Source: Mallotus nudiflorus
Lineage: Eukaryota > Streptophyta > Magnoliopsida > Malpighiales > Euphorbiaceae
Reading direction: 5' to 3'
Assembly (NCBI GenBank): GCA_947683625.1
Contig: CANTUR010001085.1
Span: 248,001-312,000 of the forward strand
DNA length: 64,000 bases
Shown: piece by piece, positions 1 through 12,300 of the stretch
How positions within the stretch are numbered: position 1 is the first letter of the stretch
Layout: the number at the start of each line of letters is the position of its first letter
Translations under genes and position numbers: made by a program
Notes under the pieces: model-generated
Database searches by the model: none
Told to the model about the DNA's origin: nothing
Seen by the model: only the letters and a program-made list of their open reading frames with translations

Positions 1-47
1 ACCAACTTCCCAATTGCAGTAATTCGTATGCACTGTAGCATTCTAAT

Positions 48-204
48 CTCATTAATATAGTTCACATAATTGAAAGTACAATCTGCGCACGTTTGAACGC
101 AAAACGTGAACTCGTGCATATTTGTGCACAAATGATTTTAAACATGTTTATCCAATGTTCAAATGCATATTCACAATACTTGGCCCATGCTATTGCATTC
201 TGAA
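48..204. repeat. Satellite monomer 1 (type D, 157 bp)
   Basis: It begins CTCATTAATATAGTTCAC and contains TTTGAACGCAAAACGTGAAC and a perfect 14-bp palindrome, ATTTGTGCACAAAT, at 120-133. Its 3' half (CAAATGCATATTCACAATAC) pairs it with monomer 6. It lacks the first GTGCAC segment found in most other monomers, having TCTGCGCACG instead. This explains part of its short length. Confidence 0.85.
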
Positions 205-374
205 CACTTTAATATAGTTGTGAAAAATTGAAAGCACAATTTGTGCACGTTTGTAAATGTTTGAACGAAAAATGCGAACTCGCGCAAATTTGTGCACAAA
301 CGGTTTTAAACATGTTATCCAGTGTTCCAATTTCACGCATTCACAATACTTGGTATGTACTATATCATTCTAAT
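205..374. repeat. Satellite monomer 2 (type C, 170 bp)
   Basis: It begins CACTTTAATATAGTTGTG. It has the type-C marks TTTGAACGAAAAA and ACGGTTTTAAACATG, shared with monomers 5 and 7 and with the 3' halves of 9 and 11. The dyad is imperfect (ATTTGTGCACAAAC). Copy 3 has one extra A here (near 4020). Confidence 0.85.
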
Positions 375-542
375 CTCATTAACATAGTTGACATGATTGA
401 AAGGCACAATTCGTGCACTTTTGCGCACGTTTGAACACAAAACGTGAACTCGTGTGAATTTGTGCACAAATGATTTGGAACATGTTATCCATCGTTTCAA
501 TTTGATATTTACAACTCTTATTACATACTATAGCCATCTGAA
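375..542. repeat. Satellite monomer 3 (type A, 168 bp)
   Basis: It begins CTCATTAACATAGTTGACATG. Type-A marks are ATGATTGAAAG, GTGAACTCGTGTGAATTTG, GATTTGGAACATG and TTACAACTCTTAT, shared with monomers 8 and 10. The perfect ATTTGTGCACAAAT palindrome is at 458-471. Confidence 0.85.
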
Positions 543-709
543 CTCATTAATATAGTTGAGATAAATGATAGCACAATTGGTGCACGTTTGCGCATGTTTG
601 AACGCAAAACGTGAACTCGTGCATATTAGTGCACAAATGACTTCGAACATGTTATCCAACGTTCCAATTGCATATTAAAAATAAGAATTACATATTATAG
701 CATTCTAAA
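543..709. repeat. Satellite monomer 4 (type B, 167 bp)
   Basis: It begins CTCATTAATATAGTTGAGAT. The GTTGAG(A) start and CACAATTGGTGCACG are shared with the 5' halves of monomers 9 and 11. Units 3, 8, 13, 16, 17, 20, 23 and 24 have CATTAAGATAG instead of CATTAATATAG here, a useful unit marker. Confidence 0.85.
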
Positions 710-867
710 TAATTCAATATGGTTGACAAATTTGAAAGCGCAATGGTGCACGTTTGTACGTGTTTGAACGAAAAACGTCAACTCGTGCACAAATGGTTTT
801 AGACATGTTATCCAATTTCCCAATTGCACATTTACAGTAATTTTTACATATTATATAGCATTCTAAT
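710..867. repeat. Satellite monomer 5 (type C, 158 bp)
   Basis: Its start is diverged (TAATTCAATATGGTTGAC). It keeps TTTGAACGAAAAACG and CCCAATTGCACATTTACAG of type C, with the dyad shortened to CGTGCACAAATG. Units 4, 6, 9, 10, 11 and 13 have GTATGTGTTTG where the others have GTACGTGTTTG. Confidence 0.85.
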
Positions 868-1034
868 CTCATTAATATAGTTGACATAATTGCAACCACA
901 ATTTGTGCACGTTTGCGCATGTTTGAACGCAAAACGTGAACTCGTGCATATTTGTGAGCAAATCATTTTAAACATGTTATCCAATGTTCCAAATTCATAT
1001 TTACAATACTCAACACATGTTATTACCTTCTAAA
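868..1034. repeat. Satellite monomer 6 (type D, 167 bp)
   Basis: It begins CTCATTAATATAGTTGACATA and resembles monomer 1 in its second half (CCAAATTCATATTTACAATAC). Its dyad is broken (TTTGTGAGCAAATC). The last partial unit stops inside this monomer, where element A begins. Confidence 0.85.
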
Positions 1035-1202
1035 CTCTTTAATATAGTTGACAAATTCGTTTGCGCAGTTTGTGCACGCTTGTACATGTTTGAACGAAAA
1101 AACATGAGCTCGTGCAAATTTGTGCACGAATGGTTTTAAACTTGTTATCCAATTTTCCAATTGCACATTTACAGTGCTTTGCGTGCATTGTAGCAATCTA
1201 AT
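1035..1202. repeat. Satellite monomer 7 (type C, 168 bp)
   Basis: It begins CTCTTTAATATAGTTGACAAA. Type-C marks are TTTGAACGAAAAAACATG and TTCCAATTGCACATTTACAG. Position 1043 (T in TAATATAG) is C in unit 5 and in every one of units 15-26, defining a homogenised block. Confidence 0.85.
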
Positions 1203-1369
1203 CTCATTAATATAGTTGACATGATTGAAAGCACAATTTGTGCACATTTGCGCATGTTCGAACGCAAAACGTGAACTCGTGTAAATTTGTGCACAGATGA
1301 TTTGGAACATGTTAGCCAATGTTTCAATTGCATGTTTACAGCTCCTATGGCATATTATGGCCTGCTGAA
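1203..1369. repeat. Satellite monomer 8 (type A, 167 bp)
   Basis: It begins CTCATTAATATAGTTGACATG. It is close to monomer 10 over its length (TTCGAACGCAAAACG, CTCGTGTAAATTTG, TTTACAGCTCCTATGG). Units 1-3 and 7 read GTTAGCCAA near the end; the others read GTTATCCAA. Confidence 0.85.
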
Positions 1370-1563
1370 CTCATCAATATATTTGAGATGATTGACAGAA
1401 CAATTGGTGCACTTTTGCGCACGTTTGAATGTGTGCACGTTTAGAACATGTTTGAACGAAAGGCACGAACTCGTGCGAATTTGTGCACAAACGGTTTTAA
1501 ACATGCTATCCAATGTTCCAATTTCACATTTACAATACTTAGTACGTATTGTAGCATTCTGAT
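1370..1563. repeat. Satellite monomer 9 (hybrid B/C, 194 bp)
   Basis: The 5' part (CTCATCAATATATTTGAGATG through CAATTGGTGCAC) matches type B. After GTTTGAATG at about 1430 it switches to type C (GTGTGCACG, TTTGAACGAAA, ACGGTTTTAAACATG). The junction carries both parents' GCACGTTT copies, which accounts for the extra 25 bp or so. It is the longest monomer. Confidence 0.83.
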
Positions 1564-1722
1564 CTCATTAATATTGTTGACATAATTGAAAGCACAATTT
1601 GCGCATGTTCGAACGCAAAACGTGAGCTCGTGTAAATTTGTGCACAAATGATTTGGAACATGTTATCCAATGCTTCAATTGCATGTTTACGACTCTTATG
1701 GCATATTATACAGCCTTCTAAA
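1564..1722. repeat. Satellite monomer 10 (type A, 159 bp)
   Basis: It begins CTCATTAATATTGTTGACATA. It is a near-duplicate of monomer 8 that lacks about 11 bp around the first GTGCAC (CACAATTTGCGCATG). The perfect palindrome ATTTGTGCACAAAT is at 1636-1649. Confidence 0.85.
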
Positions 1723-1907
1723 CTCATTAATATATTTGAGACAATTGACATAACAATTGGCGCACGTTCGCGCATGTTTGAATGCGTGCACGTTTGTGCA
1801 TGTTTGAACGCAAAACATCAACTCGTGCAAATTTGTGCACAAATGGTTTTAAATTTGTTAACCAACTTCCCAATTGCAGTAATTCGTATGCACTGTAGCA
1901 TTCTAAT
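1723..1907. repeat. Satellite monomer 11 (hybrid B/C, 185 bp)
   Basis: It has the same B-to-C hybrid design as monomer 9: a TATATTTGAGACAATTGAC start, a switch after TTTGAATG at 1777-1784, and a C-like tail (GGTTTTAAATTTG, CCCAATTGCAGTAATTCG). The perfect palindrome is at 1831-1844. Together with monomer 10 it looks like a copy of the 8-9 pair. Confidence 0.83.
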
Positions 1908-4900
1908 CTCATTAATATAGTTCACATAATTGAAAGTACAATCTGCGCACGTTTGAACGCAAAACGTGAACTCGTGCATATTTGTGCACAAATGATTTTA
2001 AACATGTTTATCCAATGTTCAAATGCATATTCACAATACTTGGCCCATGCTATTGCATTCTGAACACTTTAATATAGTTGTGAAAAATTGAAAGCACAAT
2101 TTGTGCACGTTTGTAAATGTTTGAACGAAAAATGCGAACTCGCGCAAATTTGTGCACAAACGGTTTTAAACATGTTATCCAGTGTTCCAATTTCACGCAT
2201 TCACAATACTTGGTATGTACTATATCATTCTAATCTCATTAACATAGTTGACATGATTGAAAGGCACAATTCGTGCACTTTTGCGCACGTTTGAACACAA
2301 AACGTGAACTCGTGTGAATTTGTGCACAAATGATTTGGAACATGTTATCCATCGTTTCAATTTGATATTTACAACTCTTATTACATACTATAGCCATCTG
2401 AACTCATTAATATAGTTGAGATAAATGATAGCACAATTGGTGCACGTTTGCGCATGTTTGAACGCAAAACGTGAACTCGTGCATATTAGTGCACAAATGA
2501 CTTCGAACATGTTATCCAACGTTCCAATTGCATATTAAAAATAAGAATTACATATTATAGCATTCTAAATAATTCAATATGGTTGACAAATTTGAAAGCG
2601 CAATGGTGCACGTTTGTACGTGTTTGAACGAAAAACGTCAACTCGTGCACAAATGGTTTTAGACATGTTATCCAATTTCCCAATTGCACATTTACAGTAA
2701 TTTTTACATATTATATAGCATTCTAATCTCATTAATATAGTTGACATAATTGCAACCACAATTTGTGCACGTTTGCGCATGTTTGAACGCAAAACGTGAA
2801 CTCGTGCATATTTGTGAGCAAATCATTTTAAACATGTTATCCAATGTTCCAAATTCATATTTACAATACTCAACACATGTTATTACCTTCTAAACTCTTT
2901 AATATAGTTGACAAATTCGTTTGCGCAGTTTGTGCACGCTTGTACATGTTTGAACGAAAAAACATGAGCTCGTGCAAATTTGTGCACGAATGGTTTTAAA
3001 CTTGTTATCCAATTTTCCAATTGCACATTTACAGTGCTTTGCGTGCATTGTAGCAATCTAATCTCATTAATATAGTTGACATGATTGAAAGCACAATTTG
3101 TGCACATTTGCGCATGTTCGAACGCAAAACGTGAACTCGTGTAAATTTGTGCACAGATGATTTGGAACATGTTAGCCAATGTTTCAATTGCATGTTTACA
3201 GCTCCTATGGCATATTATGGCCTGCTGAACTCATCAATATATTTGAGATGATTGACAGAACAATTGGTGCACTTTTGCGCACGTTTGAATGTGTGCACGT
3301 TTAGAACATGTTTGAACGAAAGGCACGAACTCGTGCGAATTTGTGCACAAACGGTTTTAAACATGCTATCCAATGTTCCAATTTCACATTTACAATACTT
3401 AGTACGTATTGTAGCATTCTGATCTCATTAATATTGTTGACATAATTGAAAGCACAATTTGCGCATGTTCGAACGCAAAACGTGAGCTCGTGTAAATTTG
3501 TGCACAAATGATTTGGAACATGTTATCCAATGCTTCAATTGCATGTTTACGACTCTTATGGCATATTATACAGCCTTCTAAACTCATTAATATATTTGAG
3601 ACAATTGACATAACAATTGGCGCACGTTCGCGCATGTTTGAATGCGTGCACGTTTGTGCATGTTTGAACGCAAAACATCAACTCGTGCAAATTTGTGCAC
3701 AAATGGTTTTAAATTTGTTAACCAACTTCCCAATTGCAGTAATTCGTATGCACTGTAGCATTCTAATCTCATTAATATAGTTCACATAATTGAAAGTACA
3801 ATCTGCGCACGTTTGAACGCAAAACGTGAACTCGTGCATATTTGTGCACAAATGATTTTAAACATGTTTATCCAATGTTCAAATGCATATTCACAATACT
3901 TGGCCCATGCTATTGCATTCTGAACACTTTAATATAGTTGTGAAAAATTGAAAGCACAATTTGTGCACGTTTGTAAATGTTTGAACGAAAAATGCGAACT
4001 CGCGCAAATTTGTGCACAAAACGGTTTTAAACATGTTATCCAGTGTTCCAATTTCACGCATTCACAATACTTGGTATGTACTATATCATTCTAATCTCAT
4101 TAACATAGTTGACATGATTGAAAGGCACAATTCGTGCACTTTTGCGCACGTTTGAACACAAAACGTGAACTCGTGTGAATTTGTGCACAAATGATTTGGA
4201 ACATGTTATCCATCGTTTCAATTTGATATTTACAACTCTTATTACATACTATAGCCATCTGAACTCATTAAGATAGTTGAGATAAATGATAGCACAATTG
4301 GTGCACGTTTGCGCATGTTTGAACGCAAAACGTGAACTCGTGCATATTAGTGCACAAATGACTTCGAACATGTTATCCAACGTTCCAATTGCATATTAAA
4401 AATAAGAATTACATATTATAGCATTCTAAATAATTCAATATGGTTGACAAATTTGAAAGCGCAATGGTGCACGTTTGTACGTGTTTGAACGAAAAACGTC
4501 AACTCGTGCACAAATGGTTTTAGACATGTTATCCAATTTCCCAATTGCACATTTACAGTAATTTTTACATATTATATAGCATTCTAATCTCATTAATATA
4601 GTTGACATAATTGCAACCACAATTTGTGCACGTTTGCGCATGTTTGAACGCAAAACGTGAACTCGTGCATATTTGTGAGCAAATCATTTTAAACATGTTA
4701 TCCAATGTTCCAAATTCATATTTACAATACTCAACACATGTTATTACCTTCTAAACTCTTTAATATAGTTGACAAATTCGTTTGCGCAGTTTGTGCACGC
4801 TTGTACATGTTTGAACGAAAAAACATGAGCTCGTGCAAATTTGTGCACGAATGGTTTTAAACTTGTTATCCAATTTTCCAATTGCACATTTACAGTGCTT

Positions 4901-7900
4901 TGCGTGCATTGTAGCAATCTAATCTCATTAATATAGTTGACATGATTGAAAGCACAATTTGTGCACATTTGCGCATGTTCGAACGCAAAACGTGAACTCG
5001 TGTAAATTTGTGCACAGATGATTTGGAACATGTTAGCCAATGTTTCAATTGCATGTTTACAGCTCCTATGGCATATTATGGCCTGCTGAACTCATCAATA
5101 TATTTGAGATGATTGACAGAACAATTGGTGCACTTTTGCGCACGTTTGAATGTGTGCACGTTTAGAACATGTTTGAACGAAAGGCACGAACTCGTGCGAA
5201 TTTGTGCACAAACGGTTTTAAACATGCTATCCAATGTTCCAATTTCACATTTACAATACTTAGTACGTATTGTAGCATTCTGATCTCATTAATATTGTTG
5301 ACATAATTGAAAGCACAATTTGCGCATGTTCGAACGCAAAACGTGAGCTCGTGTAAATTTGTGCACAAATGATTTGGAACATGTTATCCAATGCTTCAAT
5401 TGCATGTTTACGACTCTTATGGCATATTATACAGCCTTCTAAACTCATTAATATATTTGAGACAATTGACATAACAATTGGCGCACGTTCGCGCATGTTT
5501 GAATGCGTGCACGTTTGTGCATGTTTGAACGCAAAACATCAACTCGTGCAAATTTGTGCACAAATGGTTTTAAATTTGTTAACCAACTTCCCAATTGCAG
5601 TAATTCGTATGCACTGTAGCATTCTAATCTCATTAATATAGTTCACATAATTGAAAGTACAATCTGCGCACGTTTGAACGCAAAACGTGAACTCGTGCAT
5701 ATTTGTGCACAAATGATTTTAAACATGTTTATCCAATGTTCAAATGCATATTCACAATACTTGGCCCATGCTATTGCATTCTGAACACTTTAATATAGTT
5801 GTGAAAAATTGAAAGCACAATTTGTGCACGTTTGTAAATGTTTGAACGAAAAATGCGAACTCGCGCAAATTTGTGCACAAACGGTTTTAAACATGTTATC
5901 CAGTGTTCCAATTTCACGCATTCACAATACTTGGTATGTACTATATCATTCTAATCTCATTAACATAGTTGACATGATTGAAAGGCACAATTCGTGCACT
6001 TTTGCGCACGTTTGAACACAAAACGTGAACTCGTGTGAATTTGTGCACAAATGATTTGGAACATGTTATCCATCGTTTCAATTTGATATTTACAACTCTT
6101 ATTACATACTATAGCCATCTGAACTCATTAATATAGTTGAGATAAATGATAGCACAATTGGTGCACGTTTGCGCATGTTTGAACGCAAAACGTGAACTCG
6201 TGCATATTAGTGCACAAATGACTTCGAACATGTTATCCAACGTTCCAATTGCATATTAAAAATAAGAATTACATATTATAGCATTCTAAATAATTCAATA
6301 TGGTTGACAAATTTGAAAGCGCAATGGTGCACGTTTGTATGTGTTTGAACGAAAAACGTCAACTCGTGCACAAATGGTTTTAGACATGTTATCCAATTTC
6401 CCAATTGCACATTTACAGTAATTTTTACATATTATATAGCATTCTAATCTCATTAATATAGTTGACATAATTGCAACCACAATTTGTGCACGTTTGCGCA
6501 TGTTTGAACGCAAAACGTGAACTCGTGCATATTTGTGAGCAAATCATTTTAAACATGTTATCCAATGTTCCAAATTCATATTTACAATACTCAACACATG
6601 TTATTACCTTCTAAACTCTTTAATATAGTTGACAAATTCGTTTGCGCAGTTTGTGCACGCTTGTACATGTTTGAACGAAAAAACATGAGCTCGTGCAAAT
6701 TTGTGCACGAATGGTTTTAAACTTGTTATCCAATTTTCCAATTGCACATTTACAGTGCTTTGCGTGCATTGTAGCAATCTAATCTCATTAATATAGTTGA
6801 CATGATTGAAAGCACAATTTGTGCACATTTGCGCATGTTCGAACGCAAAACGTGAACTCGTGTAAATTTGTGCACAGATGATTTGGAACATGTTATCCAA
6901 TGTTTCAATTGCATGTTTACAGCTCCTATGGCATATTATGGCCTGCTGAACTCATCAATATATTTGAGATGATTGACAGAACAATTGGTGCACTTTTGCG
7001 CACGTTTGAATGTGTGCACGTTTAGAACATGTTTGAACGAAAGGCACGAACTCGTGCGAATTTGTGCACAAACGGTTTTAAACATGCTATCCAATGTTCC
7101 AATTTCACATTTACAATACTTAGTACGTATTGTAGCATTCTGATCTCATTAATATTGTTGACATAATTGAAAGCACAATTTGCGCATGTTCGAACGCAAA
7201 ACGTGAGCTCGTGTAAATTTGTGCACAAATGATTTGGAACATGTTATCCAATGCTTCAATTGCATGTTTACGACTCTTATGGCATATTATACAGCCTTCT
7301 AAACTCATTAATATATTTGAGACAATTGACATAACAATTGGCGCACGTTCGCGCATGTTTGAATGCGTGCACGTTTGTGCATGTTTGAACGCAAAACATC
7401 AACTCGTGCAAATTTGTGCACAAATGGTTTTAAATTTGTTAACCAACTTCCCAATTGCAGTAATTCGTATGCACTGTAGCATTCTAATCTCATTAATATA
7501 GTTCACATAATTGAAAGTACAATCTGCGCACGTTTGAACGCAAAACGTGAACTCGTGCATATTTGTGCACAAATGATTTTAAAACATGTTTATCCAATGT
7601 TCAAATGCATATTCACAATACTTGGCCCATGCTATTGCATTCTGAACACTTTAATATAGTTGTGAAAAATTGAAAGCACAATTTGTGCACGTTTGTAAAT
7701 GTTTGAACGAAAAATGCGAACTCGCGCAAATTTGTGCACAAACGGTTTTAAACATGTTATCCAGTGTTCCAATTTCACGCATTCACAATACTTGGTATGT
7801 ACTATATCATTCTAATCTCATTAACATAGTTGACATGATTGAAAGGCACAATTCGTGCACTTTTGCGCACGTTTGAACACAAAACGTGAACTCGTGTGAA

Positions 7901-9302
7901 TTTGTGCACAAATGATTTGGAACATGTTATCCATCGTTTCAATTTGATATTTACAACTCTTATTACATACTATAGCCATCTGAACTCATTAATATAGTTG
8001 AGATAAATGATAGCACAATTGGTGCACGTTTGCGCATGTTTGAACGCAAAACGTGAACTCGTGCATATTAGTGCACAAATGACTTCGAACATGTTATCCA
8101 ACGTTCCAATTGCATATTAAAAATAAGAATTACATATTATAGCATTCTAAATAATTCAATATGGTTGACAAATTTGAAAGCGCAATGGTGCACGTTTGTA
8201 CGTGTTTGAACGAAAAACGTCAACTCGTGCACAAATGGTTTTAGACATGTTATCCAATTTCCCAATTGCACATTTACAGTAATTTTTACATATTATATAG
8301 CATTCTAATCTCATTAATATAGTTGACATAATTGCAACCACAATTTGTGCACGTTTGCGCATGTTTGAACGCAAAACGTGAACTCGTGCATATTTGTGAG
8401 CAAATCATTTTAAACATGTTATCCAATGTTCCAAATTCATATTTACAATACTCAACACATGTTATTACCTTCTAAACTCTTTAATACAGTTGACAAATTC
8501 GTTTGCGCAGTTTGTGCACGCTTGTACATGTTTGAACGAAAAAACATGAGCTCGTGCAAATTTGTGCACGAATGGTTTTAAACTTGTTATCCAATTTTCC
8601 AATTGCACATTTACAGTGCTTTGCGTGCATTGTAGCAATCTAATCTCATTAATATAGTTGACATGATTGAAAGCACAATTTGTGCACATTTGCGCATGTT
8701 CGAACGCAAAACGTGAACTCGTGTAAATTTGTGCACAGATGATTTGGAACATGTTATCCAATGTTTCAATTGCATGTTTACAGCTCCTATGGCATATTAT
8801 GGCCTGCTGAACTCATCAATATATTTGAGATGATTGACAGAACAATTGGTGCACTTTTGCGCACGTTTGAATGTGTGCACGTTTAGAACATGTTTGAACG
8901 AAAGGCACGAACTCGTGCGAATTTGTGCACAAACGGTTTTAAACATGCTATCCAATGTTCCAATTTCACATTTACAATACTTAGTACGTATTGTAGCATT
9001 CTGATCTCATTAATATTGTTGACATAATTGAAAGCACAATTTGCGCATGTTCGAACGCAAAACGTGAGCTCGTGTAAATTTGTGCACAAATGATTTGGAA
9101 CATGTTATCCAATGCTTCAATTGCATGTTTACGACTCTTATGGCATATTATACAGCCTTCTAAACTCATTAATATATTTGAGACAATTGACATAACAATT
9201 GGCGCACGTTCGCGCATGTTTGAATGCGTGCACGTTTGTGCATGTTTGAACGCAAAACATCAACTCGTGCAAATTTGTGCACAAATGGTTTTAAATTTGT
9301 TA

Positions 9303-12300
9303 ACTAACTTCCCAATTGCAGTAATTCGTATGCACTGTAGCATTCTAATCTCATTAATATAGTTCACATAATTGAAAGTACAATCTATCTGTCTCTCAAC
9401 AACAACAACGGAGGAGGAGGAAAAGGAGAGGAGATATCTCTCTCAACAACAACAACGGAGGAGGAGGGAAAAGAGAGAGATCTCTCTCTCACAACAACAA
9501 GAGGAGGAGGAAAAGAAGAGAATCACTCTCAACAACAACAACGGAGGAGGGAGGAAAAGAGAGAGATGCAAATTTGTGCACAAACGGTTTTAAACATGTT
9601 ATCCAGTGTTCCAATTTCACGCATTCACAATACTTGGTATGTACTATATCATTCTAATCTCATTAACATAGTTGACATGATTGAAAGGCACAATTCGTGC
9701 ACTTTTGCGCACGTTTGAACACAAAACGTGAACTCGTGTGAATTTGTGCACAAATGATTTGGAACATGTTATCCATCGTTTCAATTTGATATTTACAACT
9801 CTTATTACATACTATAGCCATCTGAACTCATTAATATAGTTGAGATAAATGATAGCACAATTGGTGCACGTTTGCGCATGTTTGAACGCAAAACGGGAAC
9901 TCGTGCATATTAGTGCACAAATGACTTCGAACATGTTATCCAACGTTCCAATTGCATATTAAAAATAAGAATTACATATTATAGCATTCTAAATAATTCA
10001 ATATGGTTGACAAATTTGAAAGCGCAATGGTGCACGTTTGTATGTGTTTGAACGAAAAACGTCAACTCGTGCACAAATGGTTTTAGACATGTTAATCCAA
10101 TTTCCCAATTGCACATTTACAGTAATTTTTACATATTATATAGCATTCTAATCTCATTAATATAGTTGACATAATTGCAACCACAATTTGTGCACGTTTT
10201 GCGCATGTTTGAACGCAAAACGTGAACTCGTGCATATTTGTGAGCAAAATCATTTTAAACATGTTATCCAATGTTCCAAATTCATATTTACAATACTCAA
10301 CACATGTTATTACCTTCTAAACTCTTTAATATAGTTGACAAATTCGTTTGCGCAGTTTGTGCACGCTTGTACATGTTTGAACGAAAAAAACATGAGCTTC
10401 CGTGCAAATTTGTGCACGAATGGTTTTAAACTTGTTATCCAATTTTCCAATTGCACAGTTACAGTGCTTTGCGTGCATTGTAGCAATCTAATCTCATTAA
10501 TATAGTTGACATGATTGAAAGCACAATTTGTGCACATTTGCGCATGTTCGAACGCAAAACGTGAACTCGTGTAAATTTGTGCACAGATGATTTGGAACAT
10601 GTTATCCAATGTTTCAATTGCATGTTTACAGCTCCTATGGCATATTATGGCCTGCTGAACTCATCAATATATTTGAGATGATTGACAGAACAATTGGTGC
10701 ACTTTTGCGCACGTTTGAATGTGTGCACGTTTAGAACATGTTTGAACGAAAGGCACGAACTCGTGCGAATTTGTGCACAAACGGTTTTAAACATGCTATC
10801 CAATGTTCCATTTCACATTTACAATACTTAGTACGTATTGTAGCATTCTGATCTCATTAATATTGTTGACATAATTGAAAGCACAATTTGCGCATGTTCG
10901 AACGCAAAACGTGAGCTCGTGTAAATTTGTGCACAATGATTTGGAACATGTTATCCAATGCTTCAATTGCATGTTTACGACTCTTATGGCATATTATACA
11001 GCCTTCTAAACTCATTAATATATTTGAGACAATTGACATAACAATTGGCGCACGTTCGCGCATGTTTGAATGCGTGCACGTTTGTGCATGTTTGAACGCA
11101 AAACATCAACTCGTGCAAATTTGTGCACAAATGGTTTTAAATTTGTTAACCAACTTCCCAATTGCAGTAATTCGTATGCACTGTAGCATTCTAATCTCAT
11201 TAATATAGTTCACATAATTGAAAGTACAATCTGCGCACGTTTGAACGCAAACGTGAACTCGTGCATATTTGTGCACAAATGATTTTAAACATGTTTTATC
11301 CAATGTTCAAATGCATATTCACAATACTTGGCCCATGCTATATTGCATTCTGAACACTTTAATATAGTTGTGAAAAATTGAAAGCACAATTTGTGCACGT
11401 TTGTAAATGTTTGAACGAAAAATGCGAACTCGCGCAAATTTGTGCACAAACGGTTTTAAACATGTTATCCAGTGTTCCAATTTCACGCATTCACAATACT
11501 TGGTATGTACTATATCATTCTAATCTCATTAACATAGTTGACATGATTGAAAGGCACAATTCGTGCACTTTTGCGCACGTTTGAACACAAAACGTGAACT
11601 CGTGTGAATTTGTGCACAAATGATTTGGAACATGTTATCCATCGTTTCAATTTGATATTTACAACTCTTATTACATACTATAGCCATCTGAACTCATTAA
11701 TATAGTTGAGATAAATGATAGCACAATTGGTGCACGTTTGGCGCATGTTTGAACGCAAAACGTGAACTCGTGCATATTAGTGCACAAATGACTTCGAACA
11801 TGTTATCCAACGTTCCAATTGCATATTAAAAATAAGAATTACATATTATAGCATTCTAAAATAATTCAATATGGTTGACAATTTGAAAGCGCAATGGTGC
11901 ACGTTTGTACGTGTTTGAACGAAAAACGTCAACTCGTGCACAAATGGTTTTTAGACATGTTATCCAATTTCCCAATTGCACATTTACAGTAATTTTTTAC
12001 ATATTATATAGCATTCTAATCTCATTAATATAGTTGACATAATTGCAACCACAATTTGTGCACGTTTGCGCATGTTGAACGCAAAACGGTGAACTCGTGC
12101 ATATTTGTGCGCAAATCATTTTAAACATGTTATCCAATGTTCCAAATTCATATTTACAATACTCAACACATGTTATTACCTTCTAAACTCTTTAATATAG
12201 TTGAGCAAATTCGTTTGCGCAGTTTGTGCACGCTTGTACATGTTTGAACGAAAAAACATGAGCTCGTGCAAATTTGTGCACGAATGGGTTGTTAAACTTG

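Larger units (their letters stand above)
48..1907. repeat. Representative 11-monomer higher-order unit
   Basis: Counting from the conserved block CTCATTAATATAGTTGAC, which begins each monomer, starts fall at 48, 205, 375, 543, 710, 868, 1035, 1203, 1370, 1564 and 1723, and the pattern restarts at 1908. Monomer lengths are 157, 170, 168, 167, 158, 167, 168, 167, 194, 159 and 185 bp, summing to 1,860. Shared landmarks inside each monomer are a GTGCAC-containing segment, a TTTGAACG(C/A)AAA segment, a second GTGCAC dyad about 45 bp later, and ACATGTTATCCAA. Monomers differ from each other far more than unit copies do, the signature of a higher-order repeat. By eye the types are D-C-A-B-C / D-C-A-B/C / A-B/C. 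Confidence 0.93.

Noticed and set aside
228..434. Recurrent 60-100-codon open frames on both strands of the satellite
   Set aside because: They repeat once per 1,860 bp because the DNA repeats. They overlap in several frames, are Cys-rich by base composition, match no family, and are disrupted freely by indels in some units.
1600..1640. CENP-B box-like sequence around TTCGAACGCAAAACG
   Set aside because: The TTCG start fits, but the required A and CGGG positions of the box do not.
9372..9593. 73-codon frame with Gln/Glu/Arg runs across the CAA/GGA insert
   Set aside because: It is low-complexity translation of a simple repeat, and both ends lie in satellite. No promoter, domain or homologue can be argued.
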